Source: an uncultured Dehalococcoidia bacterium
GTDB taxonomy: Bacteria; Chloroflexota; Dehalococcoidia; Lucifugimonadales; UBA3495
Direction of reading: 5' to 3'
NCBI GenBank assembly: GCA_951812535.1
Contig: CATOSK010000004.1
Location: forward strand, 124,001-188,000
Length of the DNA: 64,000 nt
This document shows, in pieces, positions 55,858 through 64,000 of this stretch. Within the stretch, counting starts at the first letter, position 1. Each line of letters begins with the position of its first letter. A model generated the notes under the pieces. The model was not told the origin of the DNA and made no database searches. It worked only from the letters and a program-made list of their open reading frames with translations. Made by a program: the position numbers and the translations under genes.

Positions 55858-58440
55858 ATGGACCAGCGCCAGACTGAAACGCCAGCGTGGCTGGCGGCCC
55901 TGGGCGGGATTCTCGACCTGGAACAGTCCCGGGGGTTCAACAACCGGGCGGTCTCCGGCGGCGTTGACCGCTTCATAGATCGCTGGCTGGAACCGCTGAA
56001 CAGCGCCCTGGCGGCTGCCGGGTCGGAAGAGGCGGTCCGATCCGGGGAGTACGGGGAGATGACCCCGGGACAGCGGGAAGAGTGGGTGAAGGGGTTGCGG
56101 GCCGTTCTGTTTCCCGACACAGTTGCCATTTGGCCCGGGGACGATGACAGTTTGGGGAATGAGGCACCCGCCGCACCCGAGTCGGGGCCTCCGGTGGAAT
56201 CGGGACCGCTGCCGGAGGATAACGGGCAACCCCCCGGGGGTGTTCCTGCCCCTCCCACCAAGACCGGCGGAAGGGAGCTTCCAGATCCCCCATATTCGCG
56301 GCCACCGGCAGGGTTGACGGTGGATGTGCCGGTGGACCGACTTCGGGGAGTCGACGCAAAGCTGTCCGAGAGGCTGGGCCGACTGGGGGTGCGATCCATC
56401 CGGGACCTGCTCTACCTGTTTCCCAGGAGGCACTCAGACTATACGAGGGTGGTCAAGATCGCCGAGGTCGAACCGGACGCGGACTGCACGGTGATAGGAC
56501 ACGTCTGGGAGACGCGGGAAGTCTCGCTGGGGCGCAACGGCCGGCTGAAAGCAACCGAGGCCGTGCTAAGCGATGAAACGGGCAACGTGCGGGTTATATG
56601 GTTCGGTCAACGCTATATCGCGCGTTCCCTCAAGACCAACTCCCGGGTCGCAATCAGCGGCAGGGCCTCCCGGAACCAGGGGCGGCTGGTGTTCGAGTCG
56701 CCAGACTATGAACCCCTCCAGGAAGGGCAGACACCCATCCACACGGCGCGGCTGGCGCCGGTGTATCCGCTGACGGCGGGATTGACCGGGCGGAACCTGC
56801 GGCGGCTGGTGTGGCAGGCCCTGCGTCAATGGCTGGGAGGCGTGGAGGAGACTTTACCCCAGGAAATACGATCCCGCGCCGGTGTGATGCCGTTGCCGCA
56901 GGCGATCATGCAGGCCCATTTCCCGGAAGACGCGGAGGCGGCAACCACGGCAAGGCGGCGGCTGGCTTTCGAGGAACTTTTCACCCTGCAGCTAGCGGTG
57001 CTGTCCCGGCGCCGCCAGTGGAGCCAAGGGCTGGAGGGAGTCAAGATCAAGGCCGACCCGCAAGTCATCGGGAAATTCGTTGAGTCGCTGCCCTTTCCCC
57101 TGACGGGCGCCCAACGGCGCTGCGTTGATGAAATCCTGGGGGACCTGAAGCGGGGCAGCCCTCCCATGAACCGATTGCTCCAGGGGGAGGTCGGCAGCGG
57201 CAAGACGGTCGTGGTGCTGACGGCACTGATGGCCGCCGCCGCGGCGGGATACCAGGGGGCTATCATGGTGCCGACCGAGGTGTTGGCGGAGCAACACTTC
57301 CGAACCATCGGGAACCTGCTGAGCGGACTGGCCCGTCCGGTGCAGGAGGAACACCGGGTCACGGCCTACATGGAGTCTCTGGGGAGGCCGGTTTCCGTCG
57401 GGCTGCTCACGGGCAGCACCGGCCAACGGGCACGGCGGGAACTGACCGGGCTGGCTGCGGAAGGCCAACTGGACCTGCTGGTAGGCACCCACGCCCTGAT
57501 CCAGTCGGGGGTAGAGATCCCCAACCTGGCCCTGGCGGTGATGGACGAACAGCACCGGTTCGGCGTACTGCAACGGTCGGCACTGAGGCAGAAAGGCGTG
57601 GAGAATCCCCACAGCCTGGTCATGTCGGCCACCCCCATCCCCAGGACACTGTCGCTGACTCTCTACGGCGACCTGGACATTTCGGTAATAGACGAGCTTC
57701 CGCCGGGGCGGCAGACAATCCGCACCCGCTGGCTGGAGCCAGACCGGAGGGACGCGGCCTACGGGTTTTTCCGCAGGCAGGTGAGCGAAGGCAGGCAAGC
57801 ATTCATAATCTATCCGTTAATCGAAGAGTCCGAAGCCGTCGACTCCAAGGCCGCGGTTGATGATCACCAGCGATTGTCGGAGGAAGTCTTCCCGGACCTG
57901 AAGGTGGGCCTCCTGCACGGGCGCATGGCCTCCCGGGAGAAGGACAGGGTGATGCGGCAATTCCGGGACGGAGAGCTGGACATCCTGGTGTCCACCGCGG
58001 TGGTGGAGGTGGGGATAGACGTACCCAACGCCACGGTGATGATGGTGGAAGGAGCGGACCGGTTCGGGCTGTCCCAGCTGCACCAGTTCCGGGGCAGGGT
58101 CGGCCGGGGTGAACACCAAAGCTACTGCATGTTGATGTCGGATGATCCCTCGTCAGTGGCAAAGGAGCGGCTGTCAGCGCTGGAACATATAGACGACGGG
58201 TTCGAGCTGGCCGAGGAGGACCTGAGGCTGAGAGGGCCAGGGGACTTCTTCGGCACCCGGCAAAGCGGACTGCCCGACCTGCGGATGGCTTCCCTGTCCG
58301 ACCGGGACCTGCTGGAAACCGCCCGGAGAGAAGCGTCGAGGCTGATGGAGTCGGACCCGGGCATGGAGGCCGAAGAGCACAGGGCCCTGTCCCGCCAGGT
58401 TGCACGTTTCCTTGAACATGCCAGCGGGGAAGTGAGCTAG
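55858..58440 (+). CDS. recG: ATP-dependent DNA helicase RecG
   Basis: An 860-residue superfamily 2 helicase that remodels stalled replication forks. The first 150 residues are an extra N-terminal part (helical, then a Pro/Gly-rich linker) before the usual wedge domain, which begins at DVPVDRLRGVDAKLSERLGRLG and includes an OB-fold. The helicase core follows: GEVGSGKTVVVL (Walker A, near residue 445), the DEQH box in MDEQHRFGVLQRSAL, SATPIPRTLSLTLYGDLDIS, VVEVGIDVPNATVM, and HQFRGRVGRG. About 690 residues is the E. coli length, so the extension is notable, but it is known in Chloroflexota and cyanobacteria. Divergent from ruvB. Confidence 0.97.
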   Translation: MDQRQTETPAWLAALGGILDLEQSRGFNNRAVSGGVDRFIDRWLEPLNSALAAAGSEEAVRSGEYGEMTPGQREEWVKGLRAVLFPDTVAIWPGDDDSLGNEAPAAPESGPPVESGPLPEDNGQPPGGVPAPPTKTGGRELPDPPYSRPPAGLTVDVPVDRLRGVDAKLSERLGRLGVRSIRDLLYLFPRRHSDYTRVVKIAEVEPDADCTVIGHVWETREVSLGRNGRLKATEAVLSDETGNVRVIWFGQRYIARSLKTNSRVAISGRASRNQGRLVFESPDYEPLQEGQTPIHTARLAPVYPLTAGLTGRNLRRLVWQALRQWLGGVEETLPQEIRSRAGVMPLPQAIMQAHFPEDAEAATTARRRLAFEELFTLQLAVLSRRRQWSQGLEGVKIKADPQVIGKFVESLPFPLTGAQRRCVDEILGDLKRGSPPMNRLLQGEVGSGKTVVVLTALMAAAAAGYQGAIMVPTEVLAEQHFRTIGNLLSGLARPVQEEHRVTAYMESLGRPVSVGLLTGSTGQRARRELTGLAAEGQLDLLVGTHALIQSGVEIPNLALAVMDEQHRFGVLQRSALRQKGVENPHSLVMSATPIPRTLSLTLYGDLDISVIDELPPGRQTIRTRWLEPDRRDAAYGFFRRQVSEGRQAFIIYPLIEESEAVDSKAAVDDHQRLSEEVFPDLKVGLLHGRMASREKDRVMRQFRDGELDILVSTAVVEVGIDVPNATVMMVEGADRFGLSQLHQFRGRVGRGEHQSYCMLMSDDPSSVAKERLSALEHIDDGFELAEEDLRLRGPGDFFGTRQSGLPDLRMASLSDRDLLETARREASRLMESDPGMEAEEHRALSRQVARFLEHASGEVS

Positions 58441-58506
58441 GAAGCCGGACAGACCGGACACTGGCTCCGGAACCTGGCAACGGCCCGATGCCTCTCGATG
58501 GCGCCT

Positions 58507-59181
58507 TCAGTCGCTGGAGGCGGACTTGAAGCGATAGCCCACGTTCCAGATGGTTTCCACGAAAGAGTGGTCGGGGTCTTCAATCTTGGAGCGCAACCGC
58601 CGGACATGGACGTCGACGGTCCGGGTCCCGCCGAGGTAGTCATAGCCCCATACCTGGCTGAGGAGCGCCTCGCGGGTGTAGACCCGCCCCGGGTTGGAAG
58701 CCAGGAGGACCAGAAGCTGGAACTCCTTGTAGGTCAGGGAGACGGGACGATTCCCCAGGGTGACATCGTACTTCTCAAGGTCGATGACCAGATTATCGAC
58801 CCGGAGGACCTGGCGGCCCGATGGACCCCTGGCGCGGAAGATCGCCTGCATGACACGGGCGAGCAACTCGTCATGATGCACCGGGGCAAGGATGAACTCG
58901 TCGGGGTTCAGGGACGGATCGTATTCCGCGGCTCCATCCCGGGGAACCACGACCACCGCCGGGAGCCTGGACTCCCGACAGCGGGTGACCAGCGACCTGG
59001 TCTGGGAGGCTCCAAGGGAAGCCAGGTCCAGGAGGGCCGCTTCGGCCGACGGGTCTTCGTCAGGGCCCGCGAAATAGTCCGGGTCCTCGCAGATACTATA
59101 AGAAAGGCCGGCCTTTGCGGCGACGCCGGCAAGGGCCTGGACCTGTTGAGGGGCCTTAGCCAGGAGGCAGATATTGACCAC
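58507..59181 (-). CDS. Winged-helix response-regulator-like protein with atypical receiver domain
   Basis: A 224-residue OmpR/PhoB-type DNA-binding protein. The C-terminal winged helix is clear: LEKYDVTLGNRPVSLTYKEFQLLVLLASNPGRVYTREALLSQVWG, then RTVDVHVRRLRSKIEDPD and VGYRFK. The N-terminal 115 residues fit a receiver fold, but the signature is weak: a likely phospho-acceptor is in LLDLASLG, and the conserved Lys before the final helix reads Ala (LAPVHHDEL instead of LxKPFxxxEL). The GTG at 59181 is chosen because a near-consensus promoter sits inside the longer frame; a longer start would add a false hydrophobic segment. No histidine kinase is adjacent. Confidence 0.85.
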   Translation of the reverse strand: MVNICLLAKAPQQVQALAGVAAKAGLSYSICEDPDYFAGPDEDPSAEAALLDLASLGASQTRSLVTRCRESRLPAVVVVPRDGAAEYDPSLNPDEFILAPVHHDELLARVMQAIFRARGPSGRQVLRVDNLVIDLEKYDVTLGNRPVSLTYKEFQLLVLLASNPGRVYTREALLSQVWGYDYLGGTRTVDVHVRRLRSKIEDPDHSFVETIWNVGYRFKSASSD

Positions 59182-59218
59182 GGACCAACCTATGAAACAC
59201 ACAAACAATAGCCCGGCG

Positions 59219-59247
59219 ATTATATCCACCATGCCGAGGGATGCCAA
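59219..59247 (-). promoter_or_regulatory. Promoter of the response-regulator-like gene
   Basis: TTGGCA (59247-59242), exactly 17 bases, perfect TATAAT (59224-59219) on the minus strand; the transcript would start about 30 bases before the GTG at 59181. It supports the shorter start. Confidence 0.7.
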
Positions 59248-59371
59248 CCGACGGCGAGAGTTGGCATCCTTCCGTTTTTGTCATGTACTCCCTGAATCTT
59301 CCCAACGCCCCCGGCGTCATGGTTCCCCTTTTGTGCCTGGCCGGACAGGACCGGCCCGGCATCTGCCGGGG

Positions 59372-59400
59372 ATGACGGAAGGAAGGGCCGGGGATATAAT
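59372..59400 (+). promoter_or_regulatory. Promoter of the split ThDP decarboxylase genes
   Basis: ATGACG (59372-59377), 17-base spacer, TATAAT (59395-59400), 72 bases before the ATG at 59472. The region is GC-rich and palindromic (CCGGCCCGGCATCTGCCGGGG). This is the only clear signal in the 290-base gap after 59182. Confidence 0.45.
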
Positions 59401-59471
59401 CAGCCCAACCGGCGGCCGGGCAAAGCCCGCTGAAGGGGACCGGTCGCCAATGACCCGGGGAGGAAACCACC

Positions 59472-59984
59472 ATGACGCAGCAAGCACAGCTAAACCCACA
59501 GACGGTCCTAGACCAGATGAAACAGGCGGGAGTGACCCATGTGGTCTGGCTGCCGGACAGCGAGACCAACTGGCTCTACATGCTGATGAAGGAGGAGCCG
59601 ACGCTGGACCTGATCGCGGTGAGCCGGGAGGGACAGGCGTTTTCCACGGCGGCGGGCCTGTCCATTGGCGGGAAGAGGCCGGTGATCCTGATACAGAACA
59701 CCGGGATGATGGAATCCGGGGACTCGCTGCGAGGCTGGGCGCTGGGGTTGAACATTCCGGTTGTGATGATGGTGGGTTACCGGGGCTATACGCGGCATGG
59801 GGTCAACTCGGACACGGCGGCAACGTACACCGAGAGGTTCCTGAACGCGTTCGGAATCCAGTATTACCTGGTGGAGAACGACGGAGATTCGGAGCGGATC
59901 TCCATCGCGTTCGAAGAGGCGGAACGGACACAGCGGCCGGTCGCAATCCTGGTGGGGGACGAGTACCACGGGTTCAACCGGTAA
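59472..59984 (+). CDS. ThDP-binding decarboxylase alpha subunit (sulfopyruvate/phosphonopyruvate decarboxylase-like)
   Basis: A 170-residue stand-alone PYR domain. It has QMKQAGVTHVVWLPDSETNWL, the activating Glu region SREGQAFSTAAGLSIGGKRPVILIQNTGMMESGDSLRGWALGLNIPVVMMVGYRG, as in ComD (sulfopyruvate decarboxylase alpha) and Ppd enzymes. The start follows GGGGAGG. The partner PP domain is the next gene. The pair would decarboxylate a 3-substituted pyruvate such as sulfopyruvate or phosphonopyruvate, with the substrate not determined. The name comD/comE is not used because coenzyme M genes are absent here. Confidence 0.85.
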   Translation: MTQQAQLNPQTVLDQMKQAGVTHVVWLPDSETNWLYMLMKEEPTLDLIAVSREGQAFSTAAGLSIGGKRPVILIQNTGMMESGDSLRGWALGLNIPVVMMVGYRGYTRHGVNSDTAATYTERFLNAFGIQYYLVENDGDSERISIAFEEAERTQRPVAILVGDEYHGFNR

Positions 59985-60063
59985 CCAGAGCTAATCGAAG
60001 CAAACTAAGTGAAGAGACAGAAAGGGCGGCGTCCGGTCCCCGCCCGAAACCAGGGAGGGAAGT

Positions 60064-60651
60064 ATGTTCCACATGGCCGATATGTTCCGAATTTTCCAGC
60101 CGTTCCGGGGGAACGCGGTGGTGATCCCGGGCAGGGGCGGGAAGCACTGGACGGGGATCAGCACTGTTGAGGCGCGGGACGTGCCGCTGGGAGACCCGGC
60201 CATGGGAGGGCACGCATCCTTTGCGCTGGGGATGGCATTGGCGCAGCCGGAGGAGAAGATCATCCTGTTCGACTCGGAGGGGGACATCCTGATGAACCTG
60301 GGGGCGCTGGTGACCATTGCCGAAAAGGCGCCGGAGAACCTGTATCACTTTGTCCTAGACAACGAGTGCTACGCCACGACGGGAGGGCAGCCGGTGCCCA
60401 ACGCCGAGAAGGTGAGGTACGACGTGATCGCGGAGGGAGCGGGATATCCGCACACTTATGCCTTCGACAACCTGGAGGACTTCACCAACAACATTGGGGA
60501 GATCCTGGAGAAGCCCGGGCCGGTGTTCGTCACGATGAAGGTGTTTCCGGAGATTGAGAACGAACCGATAGGGCGGCGGACCCGGTGGCAGACGCGGACG
60601 CGGGACAAGGTGCTGTCGGACATCAAGGAACAGCTGGGAGTCGGCGCCTAG
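60064..60651 (+). CDS. ThDP-binding decarboxylase beta subunit (sulfopyruvate/phosphonopyruvate decarboxylase-like)
   Basis: A 195-residue PP (pyrophosphate-binding) domain. The ThDP/Mg motif is DSEGDILMNLGALVTIAEKAPENLYHFVLDNECYATTGGQP: the family's GDG is EGD here, with the terminal N of the 30-residue motif in LDNE. It then has DVIAEGAGYPHTYAFDNLEDF. GGGAGG precedes the ATG. It lies 79 bases after the alpha-subunit gene on the same strand, with no terminator between. Together they form one ThDP active site at the subunit interface. Confidence 0.85.
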   Translation: MFHMADMFRIFQPFRGNAVVIPGRGGKHWTGISTVEARDVPLGDPAMGGHASFALGMALAQPEEKIILFDSEGDILMNLGALVTIAEKAPENLYHFVLDNECYATTGGQPVPNAEKVRYDVIAEGAGYPHTYAFDNLEDFTNNIGEILEKPGPVFVTMKVFPEIENEPIGRRTRWQTRTRDKVLSDIKEQLGVGA

Positions 60652-60694
60652 ACCATCCCGCCTGAAAAAGCGATCCAACGACGAGGGAGGAGCC

Positions 60695-62029
60695 ATGGCG
60701 ACGACCGCCGGCCTCATTACCAACGAACAGTTTGCCCAACGGCGAAAGCGGCTGATGGACTCGCTATCCGACGGGGCGATTATCCTGACGGCCGGGCGGG
60801 ACAAGCCGCGGAACAATGACGTGGACTACAAGTTCCGGCAGCAGTCGTCCTTCTGGTACTTCACCGGGTTCGACGAGCCAGACGCGGTGGCGGTGCTGCG
60901 GCCGGGGCACGAGGAGCCATACACACTGTTCGTCCGTCCCTACGAGGAAAGGTTCCAGATCTGGGTGGGGTACAGGGCCGGCGTGGAAGGGGCACGGGAG
61001 GAACACGGGGCGGATGCGGCTTTCCCGATCGATGATCTGAAGGAAGAGCTGCCTAAGCTGTTGGAAGAGGCAGATTCGCTTTACTATGGCCTGGGCAGCG
61101 ACGATGACATGGACGAAATCATCGGGGACCTGGCGCGACGACGGAGGGCCGGGGCGCAGCGGGGCGGAAAGGCGTTGGCGGGCATCCAGGACCCGAAGCC
61201 CGTGATCGACCGAATGCGCCTCATCAAGTCCTCCGAAGAAGTGGAGGCGCTGCAACAGGCAATCGATCTGACGGCCAAGGGGTTTGACGCAGCGATGCGG
61301 TCCACCCGGCCGGGAGACCACGAGTACCAGGTACAGGCGGAAATGGAGGCGGTGTTCCGGAGACTGGGGTCGCCGCGGAACGGGTATCCGTCGATAGTGG
61401 CGTCGGGGATGAACGCCTGCACGCTCCACTACATCACGAACCGGGACAGGATGCGGGACGGGGACCTGCTGCTGATCGACGCAGGGGCGGAGGTGGACTA
61501 TTACACAGCTGACATCACGCGGACATGGCCCGTCAACGGCCGCTTTTCCCCGGAGCAACGGGCGGTGTACGACATTTGCCTGGAAGCCCAACGGCGTGGA
61601 TTCGAGGAGGTGCGGCCGGGGGCTCTGTTCGACGACGTTCACATGGCAGCGCTGCGGACGTTGATCCAGGGATTGAAGGACCTGGGTGCCCTATCCGGGG
61701 AGATAGATGGAATCATCGAAGACAGGGCCTTCCTTCCTTACTACATGCACGGTACTTCCCACTGGCTGGGGCTGGACGTGCATGATGCCGGGCAGTACCG
61801 GCATGGGGATAAGTCGACGGAGTTGGAACCGGGGATGGTGTTCACGGTGGAGCCGGGGCTGTATTTCGGTCCGCTGGCGACGGAGTCACCGGAGGAACTG
61901 CGGGGGATCGGGATCCGGATAGAGGACAATGTCGTGGTGACGGATGACGGGCACAGGGTGCTTTCGTCGGCGATTCCGTCGAAAGCTGAGGAAGTTGAGG
62001 CGGTGGTCGGGACAGCGGTTACGCGGTAA
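60695..62029 (+). CDS. pepP: Xaa-Pro aminopeptidase (M24B, PepP-like)
   Basis: A 444-residue aminopeptidase P that removes an N-terminal residue before Pro. The N-terminal creatinase-like domain is at residues 1-170 (FAQRRKRLMDSLSDGAIILTAG, DYKFRQQSSFWYFTGFDEPDAVAVL). The pita-bread domain holds the metal ligands: LLIDAGAEVDYYTADITRTWPV (two Asp), MHGTSHWLGLDVHD (His), VEPGLYF (Glu), and IGIRIEDNVVV (Glu). GGAGGAG precedes the ATG. It follows the ThDP genes by 43 bases, maybe in the same transcript. Fits peptide use by this organism. Confidence 0.95.
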   Translation: MATTAGLITNEQFAQRRKRLMDSLSDGAIILTAGRDKPRNNDVDYKFRQQSSFWYFTGFDEPDAVAVLRPGHEEPYTLFVRPYEERFQIWVGYRAGVEGAREEHGADAAFPIDDLKEELPKLLEEADSLYYGLGSDDDMDEIIGDLARRRRAGAQRGGKALAGIQDPKPVIDRMRLIKSSEEVEALQQAIDLTAKGFDAAMRSTRPGDHEYQVQAEMEAVFRRLGSPRNGYPSIVASGMNACTLHYITNRDRMRDGDLLLIDAGAEVDYYTADITRTWPVNGRFSPEQRAVYDICLEAQRRGFEEVRPGALFDDVHMAALRTLIQGLKDLGALSGEIDGIIEDRAFLPYYMHGTSHWLGLDVHDAGQYRHGDKSTELEPGMVFTVEPGLYFGPLATESPEELRGIGIRIEDNVVVTDDGHRVLSSAIPSKAEEVEAVVGTAVTR

Positions 62030-62082
62030 GGTCGGGGATTTCCCATCCAGGGAGGTTAACAGCAGGCCCCAATCAAGGCCCT

Positions 62083-63018
62083 TCACCACCAGTGGGTATC
62101 GTCCAGGTCTTCAGAGCCGGCGCGAGCGGCATCCCAGGGGCGTGCGGGGAGATACTTCCAACCGCCATCCGAGAACATGACCACGATGTTGCCTTGGTCC
62201 ATGTCCTCGGCCACCCGGTAAGCGGCGTGGAGGGCGGCACCAGCGGAGATTCCGGCGAGGATTCCCTCGTGTTCGACAATGCGGTGGGACATGTCAATGG
62301 CGGTGGCGTTGTCGACCAGGAACCGGCGGTCGAGGAGGCCGAGGTCAAGCAGAGGCGGGACATATCCCTCGGACAAGCTACGCAACCCCTGAAGGGACTC
62401 TCCCATGCGAGGTTCGACGCCGACGATCTTAACTTGCGGGTTGATTTCGCGAAGGCGCCGGCCGACGCCAGTGATGGTACCGCCGGTCCCGATACCTGCT
62501 ACGAAGACGTCAACAGAGGGCATGCCCGCCGCAATTTCGGCGCCGGTGTGGTGGTAATGGGTGCGGAGGTTGATGCGGTTGTCAAACTGTCCGACGTAGT
62601 GGAACCCCTCGGACTGGGACATTTCCTGAGCGAGGTCGATGGCGCCCTTCATTCCAGCGCGGGGTTCACACCAGGTTATTTCCGCCCCGTAGAGGTGGAG
62701 CAGGTCGCCGATGCTGGGGGCGACCTCACCCGGTATGACGACACGCACAGCGTATCCCTTCTGCTTACCTACGAAGGCGAGAGCGATGGCGGTGTTGCCG
62801 CTGCTGGCCTCGACAATCGTACCGCCGGGACGGAGCCGACCCTCGGTTTCGGCTTCTTCAATCATGGCAAGGGCGATGCGGTCCTTGATGCTGCCGCTGG
62901 GATTCTGTCCCTCCAGCTTGGCCAAGACGCGGATGCCAGGTTTGGGAGCCATGTGGGCGAGCTCGACCAGCGGGGTGTTTCCGACGAGTCCGAGGACGGT
63001 GGAGGCGGGCATGCGCAT
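62083..63018 (-). CDS. cysK: Cysteine synthase (O-acetylserine sulfhydrylase)
   Basis: A 311-residue PLP enzyme of the CysK/CysM group that makes cysteine from O-acetylserine and sulfide. The PLP Lys45 is in SGSIKDRIA, SSGNTAIALA is the substrate loop, VDVFVAGIGTGGTITGVGRRL binds the phosphate, and GILAGISAGAALHAA is also typical. Either CysK or CysM is possible, since both match. The starts at 63018 and 63012 are both ATG with AAGGGA upstream. It is convergent with the Xaa-Pro peptidase and divergent from the carboxyltransferase gene. Confidence 0.93.
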   Translation of the reverse strand: MRMPASTVLGLVGNTPLVELAHMAPKPGIRVLAKLEGQNPSGSIKDRIALAMIEEAETEGRLRPGGTIVEASSGNTAIALAFVGKQKGYAVRVVIPGEVAPSIGDLLHLYGAEITWCEPRAGMKGAIDLAQEMSQSEGFHYVGQFDNRINLRTHYHHTGAEIAAGMPSVDVFVAGIGTGGTITGVGRRLREINPQVKIVGVEPRMGESLQGLRSLSEGYVPPLLDLGLLDRRFLVDNATAIDMSHRIVEHEGILAGISAGAALHAAYRVAEDMDQGNIVVMFSDGGWKYLPARPWDAARAGSEDLDDTHWW

Positions 63019-63109
63019 CGTTTCCCTTGAGAGAAGGTATCTGAGAACAGGATACTCGGGTGGGTAAGAGGGTTCAATGAGTGTGAACAGGGCCGAGGGA
63101 TAGCCGGCT

Positions 63110-63115
63110 TATAAT
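63110..63115 (+). promoter_or_regulatory. -10 box of the carboxyltransferase gene
   Basis: TATAAT 15 bases before the ATG at 63131, giving a very short leader (about 9 bases). No good -35 box at the normal distance. Confidence 0.4.
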
Positions 63116-63130
63116 TGGCCGGGTTTGGGG

Positions 63131-64000
63131 ATGAACAGACTGGAATCACGGGTCGTGCGGAACAGCTCTGAGTTTGCCGAGAACGAACGGCAGATGTCGG
63201 AGTTGGTTGCCGAGTTAAAGGGGCGGCTGGGACTGGTCCGAGGAGGAGCAAGCGAGGGAGCGGTAAAGCTGCACCGAAACCGGGGAAAGCTGACTGCACG
63301 AGAGCGGATAGGTCGCCTGACGGACGCGAATACACCATTCCTGGAGCTGAGTCCTCTGGCCGGGTGGGGAATGTATGACGACGAGGTGCTCTGCGGGGGG
63401 ATTGTCACGGGGGTTGGAGTGGTCCATGGGCGGGAGGTGATGGTGGCGGCGAACGACGCCACCGTGAAGGGGGGCACGTACTATCCGATCACGGTGAAGA
63501 AGCACCTGAGAGCACAGGAGATTGCCCTGGAAAACCGGCTTCCGTGCATTTACCTGGTGGACTCGGGCGGGGCGTTCCTGCCGCTACAGGCCGAGGTTTT
63601 CCCGGACAAAGACCACTTCGGGCGGATTTTCTACAACCAGGCGCAGATGTCGGCGCTGGGGATCCCACAGGTGGCGGTGGTCATGGGGTCATGCACGGCC
63701 GGCGGGGCGTACATTCCGGCGATGAGCGACGAGGTGGTAATCGTCAAGGAACAGGGAACGATTTTCCTGGCCGGACCGCCGCTGGTCCGGGCGGCCACGG
63801 GAGAGGAAGTGGACGCGGAGACGCTGGGGGGCGCAGACGTTCACACACGCCTATCGGGGGTGGCAGACCACTACGCGGCAGACGACGGGGAGGCGCTGGC
63901 CATAACCCGGAATGTAATCGAGAACCTTCCCTTTCCGAACCCCACGCCCTTGAGACAGCAGGCGGTGGCGCCCCCGGTCTATGATGCGGCGGAGATTTAT
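63131..64000 (+). CDS. Acyl-CoA carboxylase carboxyltransferase (beta) subunit, 3' end outside window
   Basis: The frame from ATG 63131 stays open to the last base, giving 290 residues of a biotin-dependent carboxyltransferase of the methylcrotonyl/propionyl/acetyl-CoA type. It includes [122 protein letters not shown] (the oxyanion G-A-Y region), and [13 protein letters not shown]. The V-F-P-D-xxxF-G-R-I-F-Y-N pattern is closest to the methylcrotonyl-CoA carboxylase branch. The biotin carboxylase partner probably lies beyond the window. Confidence 0.9.
   Translation, partial: MNRLESRVVRNSSEFAENERQMSELVAELKGRLGLVRGGASEGAVKLHRNRGKLTARERIGRLTDANTPFLELSPLAGWGMYDDEVLCGGIVTGVGVVHGREVMVAANDATVKGGTYYPITVKKHLRAQEIALENRLPCIYLVDSGGAFLPLQAEVFPDKDHFGRIFYNQAQMSALGIPQVAVVMGSCTAGGAYIPAMSDEVVIVKEQGTIFLAGPPLVRAATGEEVDAETLGGADVHTRLSGVADHYAADDGEALAITRNVIENLPFPNPTPLRQQAVAPPVYDAAEIY

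Overview
The window is dense, GC-rich (roughly 63-65% by eye) bacterial chromosome with short intergenic gaps, many GTG/TTG starts and strong AGGAGG-type ribosome binding sites. The gene content suggests a free-living member of the Chloroflexota, most like the SAR202/Dehalococcoidia-type marine or soil lineages. The clues are a coenzyme F420 biosynthesis operon with an F420-dependent (LLM) oxidoreductase, an archaeal-type bifunctional FBP aldolase/phosphatase, a futalosine-pathway MqnA-like protein, and many peripheral catabolic enzymes: an HpaB-type flavin monooxygenase, a LigB-type extradiol dioxygenase, amidohydrolase, VOC, thiolase/OB-fold pairs, acyl-CoA ligase and CMD proteins. The taxonomic call is inference; there is no rRNA gene.

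Layout. 1-6.8 kb: a truncated lipoprotein with a Pro/Thr-rich linker, an alpha-hydroxy-acid oxidase, a divergent pair (HTH protein with a repeat array, and an unknown protein with a possible nuclease motif), an alpha/beta hydrolase, a VOC protein, an EVE-domain protein and a P-II protein. 6.9-22.2 kb: acyl-CoA ligase, OB-fold/thiolase pair, HpcH/HpaI aldolase, RNase D, M20 peptidase, tRNA-Glu, hydrolase, tandem CMD paralogues, ketopantoate-reductase-like protein, a second OB-fold protein, SDR, CMD and a large ThDP enzyme. 22.2-29.3 kb: MTHFR, MqnA-like protein, a secreted HExxH protease, and a peptide-type ABC importer without ATPases. 29.5-37 kb: tRNA-His and tRNA-Arg, LigB-type dioxygenase, then a five-gene minus-strand catabolic operon (epimerase, two PuuE-like deacetylase-fold hydrolases, amidohydrolase, HpaB) behind one good promoter. 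37-48.4 kb: HtrA protease, thioredoxin-fold YyaL-like protein, AspRS, aminotransferase, a degenerate hicBA module, FBP aldolase/phosphatase, a zinc-ribbon/TPR membrane protein, FabI. 48.7-54 kb: the F420 operon cofG-cofH-cofD-cofC plus the LLM enzyme. 54-64 kb: NIPSNAP protein, divergent ruvB/recG, an atypical response regulator, a split ThDP decarboxylase, Xaa-Pro aminopeptidase, cysteine synthase, and the start of a carboxyltransferase (acyl-CoA carboxylase beta) gene cut by the window end.

The genes fit a heterotroph that scavenges peptides and oxidised organic compounds: flavin- and F420-dependent oxidation, ring cleavage, C-N hydrolysis, CoA activation and thiolysis, with gluconeogenesis through the FBP aldolase/phosphatase.

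Between the genes lie small dispersed repeats. The clearest family is a 143-151 bp MITE-like element with 15-18 bp terminal inverted repeats (GAAACTATCTCAAAA type), present in at least five places from 5 to 17 kb and repeatedly placed right after stop codons. No transposase gene is in the window. A second set of short palindromic repeats occurs near 4.1, 8.8, 9.3-9.6, 15.3 and 44.9 kb. No CRISPR array, prophage, rRNA operon or recognisable riboswitch was seen.
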